From: an uncultured Verrucomicrobiales bacterium
Lineage (GTDB): Bacteria > Verrucomicrobiota > Verrucomicrobiae > Limisphaerales > CANJSG01
NCBI GenBank assembly: GCA_946480965.1
Contig: CAMLMI010000246.1
Location: 1-7,030, forward strand
DNA: 7,030 nt
Direction: 5' to 3'
Shown here: positions 6,201 to 7,030 of the stretch, one piece after another
How the letters are laid out: each line of letters starts with the position of its first letter
Position numbering within the stretch: position 1 is the first letter of the stretch
Translations under genes and position numbers: made by a program
Notes under the pieces: generated by a model
Seen by the model: only the letters and a program-made list of their open reading frames with translations
Told to the model about the DNA's origin: nothing
The model's database searches: none

Positions 6201-6816
6201 GTTCGACGAACAAAGCGAGGAAACAGCCTACTTCGACGGTCGGCTGTTCTTTTCCAATGGAGACATCATGGAGACGTCCACCTGGGGCGCCGAACCCAAA
6301 TTCCCGCTTCCCCACTTGGGGGTCGGCATGGCGCTGCTCCCGGAGGCCGATCGGGCGGCCTTTTTGATTGTTGGTCCCGCCGATGAGCTGCGTGCCCGCC
6401 TGCTGGTCTACTCCGTGGCTGATCGGCAGCTGCGTTCCGAACACGAGTTGAGGCTCCCTTCGCCTCACATCGCGGACCTGCTCCATTGCGGTGCCGATCG
6501 GTTCGCGTTCCGCAGCCGGGATCAGGTGGTTTTCATTCGAACAGGCGGCGTTCCGGCGGCCAATCCCGCCGATCCCGGTTCCCTGCCTCGCTTTCGTGAG
6601 ATTCGCAGAAGCGGGGATGAGATCCTGGTTTCGTTCCAGTCGGATCCGGGGGCCCTCTACCACTTGGAAAGCAGCAGCGACCTCTCCTCCACGAACTGGT
6701 CGGTCTGGTCTTCCCCCATCCACGGTGCCGCCGGCCCCGAGACAGTGGTCCGAACCAACCTGCCATCCGGCGACACGCTTTTCCTGCGCCTGCGGGTGGA
6801 TCAGTCCGATCCATGA
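274..6816 (+). CDS. Giant secreted protein: five tandem beta-propellers with four DUF11 domains
   Basis: The product is 2,180 residues and probably extracellular or surface-exposed; no enzymatic function is visible. Residues 1-27 are a Sec signal peptide (MKLPSPLF, then a Leu/Ala/Gly-rich core ending ALGAA). Approximate domain order: propeller 1, 28-346; DUF11, 351-469; propeller 2, 477-795; DUF11, 800-918; propeller 3, 926-1221; DUF11, 1226-1345; propeller 4, 1348-1654; DUF11, 1663-1780; propeller 5, 1784-2095; C-terminal domain, 2104-2180. The propellers are of the YVTN/NHL-like type, with repeated 'DPxxGRLYAS' and 'SxDGxxLYVA' strands. DUF11 domains show 'VTNxGPxxAxxVVLT' and a closing 'DxxxxNN'. 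The C-terminal domain (SYHLESSSDL-like, then NWSVW and ending FLRLRV) resembles short cap domains of verrucomicrobial secreted proteins. There is no LPXTG, PEP-CTERM, S-layer homology or transmembrane anchor at the end. The gene stands alone, with no same-strand partner visible. A scaffold, adhesin or ligand-binding role is inference only. Confidence 0.93.
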   Translation: MKLPSPLFVGLALCAAGLLGVSALGAATIRSVEVAAEDLVYDPGTDRLFASVSEAGGFLSNSIVAIDPASGTVVGSVRVGRIEKHEVLVSFQSGKLARSTDGQFLYVAVSNATTVSRYDIASGTVGPSFSLGLSTPFNRALRVSDMAVVPGSPTSVAIARTEDSALRGVAVYDHGVPRAISTPGSPSKVGRIAFGADGETLYGYNSRDASGEFVRMAVNASGATIIDESTGLLEGLRHDIFFGGGLVFGSQGIVLDPATKTVRARLPIEGGLVAPDPASGRVFTLAFDPSGLRVQPFDIGTGIPLSGVALSEASAFKTLVRCGPHGLAYPTRDGKVHIVNSPLLFPGADRADLVVSQSWVPAVDAGEPFEVSVTVSNRGPDAARNIVLTGMVPVHGTLVSIAEDEGNWANENGRIVVRLGGLGAGESRAVRTTFAVPFGGWNSNHVFAVGDEFDPDYHNNVAMPEVFIRAEPPPGGISEFRLPTTDLVSVPGLGRLIASVPGRAGGRGDRLLRLDPARGLQDGMIDAGQGPGKMALSEDSRLLYVAINTNRWIRRVDVASGTPELAFPLGDGGVPARPLSVEDMVVLPGNPNAVAVSRLRQTGTAPGSSLSFEAMSVYDDGVARPTTGRPENAYSYGDSLVFGEDSSVLYAHNLGPTGFSRFSINENGVVHLDSDAALMGSSTSNVLVMAEGLAYGTTGNVADPVARSHFGKVPGMTNATSIVFDPGTRRLFYLHRPGTHWMITAIEAGSLLNLGSVALPGATGVPGSLVRWGADGLAFRTSGDQLFLLRTSLVPTSEAADLALSVVAKDGSATAGDDFAFTLSVTNTGPGTALDVVLTSEIPAPFSLVGAAPSQGSWTNEPGLVRCALGDLAPGNSVEVSFTVAATTNGLFGFASRVEATTLDRTNANNRVGWLTWVGGGDAGSSADSLLRVADIASDPASGRLYASVPADSGRFANSLFWLDPATREVGGPFPVGQDPKRLAASSDGGTLFVALDGIGSIRRFDVATRTTAEAFKVQSGKPVAEMRVNPTNASEIVVLDSDKRIARYNHGVKAPREVTGMAALAYLDTTGELFAGASGFYRIVSQADGLVRGEQLPASPSSTAELKSAGGRLYFQRGMEWDPATRRVIAVAPGPQANSLVEAAPASGRVFRLTQDPGAFGEPVVWTLRIYDAGQSIEIGALRVPGLVGTPLRLVRWGAEGLAVCTSAGQLLFVGGNVLPRGPETDVRLDQLASAETASANVPVSFALSLTNAGTSIAHGLVVTQAFVGTVSGTVVSTTAGSATITADGVTWTVDRLEPGTAVSAVVTTEPAEPGSLMSKAWVRHVANDAKWADNACWSVVNVVPPGSAPASIRLRLATTDLAFDPVRHRIYASIPTESGLGGNAVAAISPSTGNLLDRFPVGSQPERIAVSPDGRHLRVALKGTAGTKRFDLETGAADQDHPFDASGVLYPIEMRASPTDPEVFALAVGGLFSGSPPAGSVLLYRDGIQLSGSGGPVVGLSFSDDGQVLFGGNPKDAFGPGFSRMVLAPGGIALSERVAGFTSHPGRVLQNNGRLYGESGEVVDPFLPLAIGALPAPGLHVLDRGTGRAFYLGSSGGGPVSLTVVDTASLRVVAEAPVHGVEGQPETLILCGPDRLAFRTTSNQVFIVTSPAAGVAPLAQADVGVRLAAYQDFHGASETLRFVFTVTNQGPASASNVVLAIRPPVSVTSAALVPEPTKGSLAAGGFLSDLGDLPAGGARRVELAVGITNTATFSAFASVSSVQPDPNPTDNRADASVDALYFQRAGSVLVRDWPTTCLAYDRLRRRVVAGQAIAGHGGRIVFIDPGTASQTAVVDVAEVPGLMRVSDDGRHLHVASLSGGSVRRIDLTTLSTDLRFDLPFSQSISAMAVLPGDPGAIVVNYRTAAGWETVVYDDGVPRSLSISGLQARDLEPSPSGETLYSYGPNPGGGFTGDVVRFRVSDSGLTAEGQTLPDRFDEQSEETAYFDGRLFFSNGDIMETSTWGAEPKFPLPHLGVGMALLPEADRAAFLIVGPADELRARLLVYSVADRQLRSEHELRLPSPHIADLLHCGADRFAFRSRDQVVFIRTGGVPAANPADPGSLPRFREIRRSGDEILVSFQSDPGALYHLESSSDLSSTNWSVWSSPIHGAAGPETVVRTNLPSGDTLFLRLRVDQSDP
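355..1686 (+). repeat. Protein-coding module 1: propeller plus DUF11 domain
   Basis: This covers residues 28-471 of the giant protein. Seven blade-like units can be followed. Landmarks are DPGTDRLFASV (42-52, blade 1), STDGQFLYVAVS (from 99, blade 2), MAVVPGSPTSVAI (from 146, blade 3) and VAVYDHGVPR just after it. The closing blade is VRCGPHGLAYPTRDGKVHIV, with Cys322 where modules 2 and 3 have Trp. The DUF11 domain carries VSNRGPDAARNIVLT (375-389) and DPDYHNN (454-460). Blade counting is by eye from the recurrence between modules. Confidence 0.8.
1687..3030 (+). repeat. Protein-coding module 2: propeller plus DUF11 domain
   Basis: This covers residues 472-919. It lines up with module 1 throughout: GLGRLIASV (blade 1), SEDSRLLYVAIN (from 537), MVVLPGNPNAVAV (from 584), MSVYDDGVARP and the closing VRWGADGLAFRTSGDQLFLL with Trp772. 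Its DUF11 domain is the most canonical of the four (VTNTGPGTALDVVLT from 825; DRTNANN at 904-910). The conserved Asp that opens the DUF11 domain lies 449 residues after its equivalent in module 1. Confidence 0.8.
3031..4314 (+). repeat. Protein-coding module 3: shortest propeller, divergent DUF11 domain
   Basis: This covers residues 920-1347. Landmarks are DPASGRLYASV (939-949), SSDGGTLFVALD (from 986), MRVNPTNASEIVV (from 1027), IARYNHGVK and the closing VRWGAEGLAVCTSAGQLLFV with Trp1198. The propeller is about 20 residues shorter than propeller 1, with trimmed loops in the middle blades. The DUF11 domain has lost the usual Gly-Pro turn (LTNAGTSIAHGLVVT, from 1251) and ends in DAKWADN instead of a D-to-NN ending. 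It is therefore the most diverged copy. Confidence 0.75.
4315..5622 (+). repeat. Protein-coding module 4: propeller plus DUF11 domain
   Basis: This covers residues 1348-1783. Landmarks are DPVRHRIYASI (1366-1376), SPDGRHLRVALK (from 1413), MRASPTDPEVFAL (from 1456), VLLYRDGIQ and the closing ILCGPDRLAFRTTSNQVFIV with Cys1633. The DUF11 domain shows VTNQGPASASNVVLA (from 1688) and DPNPTDN (1767-1773). The spacing between module 3 and module 4 DUF11 starts is 437 residues. Confidence 0.8.
5623..6576 (+). repeat. Protein-coding module 5: propeller without a DUF11 domain
   Basis: This covers residues 1784-2101. The blade-1 signature is eroded (YDRLRRRVVAG, 1802-1812), but SDDGRHLHVASL (from 1848), MAVLPGDPGAIVV (from 1889), TVVYDDGVPR and the closing LLHCGADRFAFRSRDQVVFI with Cys2072 identify it as the same propeller. 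No DUF11 domain follows: after a short Pro/Ala linker (GGVPAANPADPGS) the protein enters its C-terminal cap domain. Confidence 0.78.
6583..6816 (+). other. C-terminal cap domain of the giant protein (about 77 residues)
   Basis: Residues 2104-2180 read as a small all-beta domain: EILVSFQSDPGALYHLESSS, then an NWSVW segment and the final LFLRLRV strand. From family knowledge, domains with a 'Y-x-[VL]-E-x-S-x-[DN]-L-x-x-x-N-W' core are frequent at the C-terminus of verrucomicrobial exported proteins with repeats. Their function is not established to my knowledge. Nothing after it resembles a membrane helix or an arginine-rich sorting tail; the protein ends RVDQSDP. Confidence 0.6.
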
Positions 6817-6846
6817 ACCGGTCCCCTGCGGCGATGTCTGGATCGC

Positions 6847-6897
6847 GCCATGGCCCGGCTCTGCGACGATGCGGGTTGGCCGGAGCCGGGACATGGC
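6847..6897. repeat. Long stem-loop 30 bases after the giant gene's stop codon
   Basis: The arms 6847..6861 and 6883..6897 pair over 15 positions with a single G/A mismatch (6853 against 6891). The inner eight pairs CCCGGCTC/GAGCCGGG are perfect, and a T-G and a G-C pair can extend it inward (6862-6882, 6863-6881). The stem is very GC-rich and should be stable in RNA or as a DNA cruciform. No run of Ts follows directly, so it is not a textbook intrinsic terminator. It may protect the 3' end of the mRNA or assist termination together with the hairpin at 6912. Confidence 0.5.
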
Positions 6898-6911
6898 CTG
6901 CCGACCGCGAA

Positions 6912-6936
6912 GACCGAACTTCGGTCGAAGAGTTTT
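6912..6936 (+). terminator. Weak candidate intrinsic terminator
   Basis: GACCGA (6912..6917) pairs perfectly with TCGGTC (6921..6926) around a three-base loop. GAAGAG and then TTTT (6933..6936) follow. The six-base gap before the T-run and its short length make this a weak intrinsic terminator, but its position just after the long stem-loop and about 100 bases past the stop codon is appropriate. Confidence 0.3.
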
Positions 6937-6992
6937 CGTGGCGCCGAAACCAGTTTCTCGCCAAACACGCCCCGGTGTCTTAAACCGACCGC

Positions 6993-7030
6993 GTGCCGAC
7001 CGAAACCGAACGCCCGCTCATCGCCCGCTG
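6993..7030 (+). CDS. Doubtful start of a further plus-strand gene, cut by the window edge
   Basis: A GTG at 6993 opens a frame that runs to the window end and reads MPTETERPLIAR, a plausible soluble protein N-terminus with mostly GC-ending codons. It follows the putative terminator. There is no Shine-Dalgarno sequence before it, and only 12 codons are visible. The reverse strand is also open here, ending at a TAA at 6982..6980, so a convergent gene end is an alternative. I do not recognise a family. Confidence 0.2.
   Translation, partial: MPTETERPLIAR

Noticed and set aside
355..6576. Tandem DNA repeat array or recent expansion
   Set aside because: The modules align as protein but are strongly diverged at DNA level, apart from short tracts. 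This is an old modular duplication and not a recent or slipped-strand array.
1..7030. Mobile elements, tRNA or rRNA genes, CRISPR arrays, toxin-antitoxin or phage genes
   Set aside because: No transposase-like frame, terminal inverted repeats, cloverleaf, regularly spaced direct repeats or phage protein motifs could be seen on either strand.

Overview
The window is dominated by one very large gene. It encodes a predicted secreted protein of 2,180 residues (274..6816, plus strand). The DNA is GC-rich (by eye about two thirds), with strongly GC-ending codons. The protein carries a Sec-type signal peptide, tandem beta-propellers, DUF11 (TIGR01451-type) domains and a C-terminal domain of the 'YHLESSSDL...NW' style. 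That combination is typical of large extracellular proteins of Verrucomicrobiota, most likely the Pedosphaera/Limisphaera side. The taxonomic assignment is an inference from protein style; no rRNA or marker gene is present.

Layout. Positions 1..99 (minus strand) hold the first 33 codons of a divergent gene. It has a signal peptide followed by a segment resembling the first strand of ComEC-like metallo-beta-lactamase-fold hydrolases. Positions 100..273 are a divergent intergenic region. It holds a fair sigma70-like promoter facing the minus-strand gene, an 8-bp perfect inverted repeat at 206..233, and a Shine-Dalgarno site at 258..263 that fixes the start of the giant gene. It also holds a doubtful 52-codon leader ORF (119..277) that ends in an ATGA overlap with that start.

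The giant gene (274..6816) reads as signal peptide, then five tandem modules, then a C-terminal cap. Each of the first four modules is a propeller of about 300-320 residues, in which I count seven blade-like units, followed by a DUF11 Ig-like domain of about 120 residues. The fifth propeller has no DUF11 domain and leads into the C-terminal domain (about residues 2104-2180). The whole is about 35 blades and four spacer domains. No catalytic motif, membrane anchor or known sorting signal is visible, so a structural, adhesive or binding role outside the cytoplasm is the most that can be inferred.

Positions 6817..7030 hold a long stem-loop (6847..6897) and a shorter hairpin followed by four Ts (6912..6936). 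Together they probably mark the 3' end of the transcript. A doubtful GTG start of a further plus-strand gene lies at 6993. No mobile element, tRNA, rRNA or CRISPR array was seen. I see no multi-gene 'system' here. The notable items are the modular architecture of the giant protein and the signals at its two ends.
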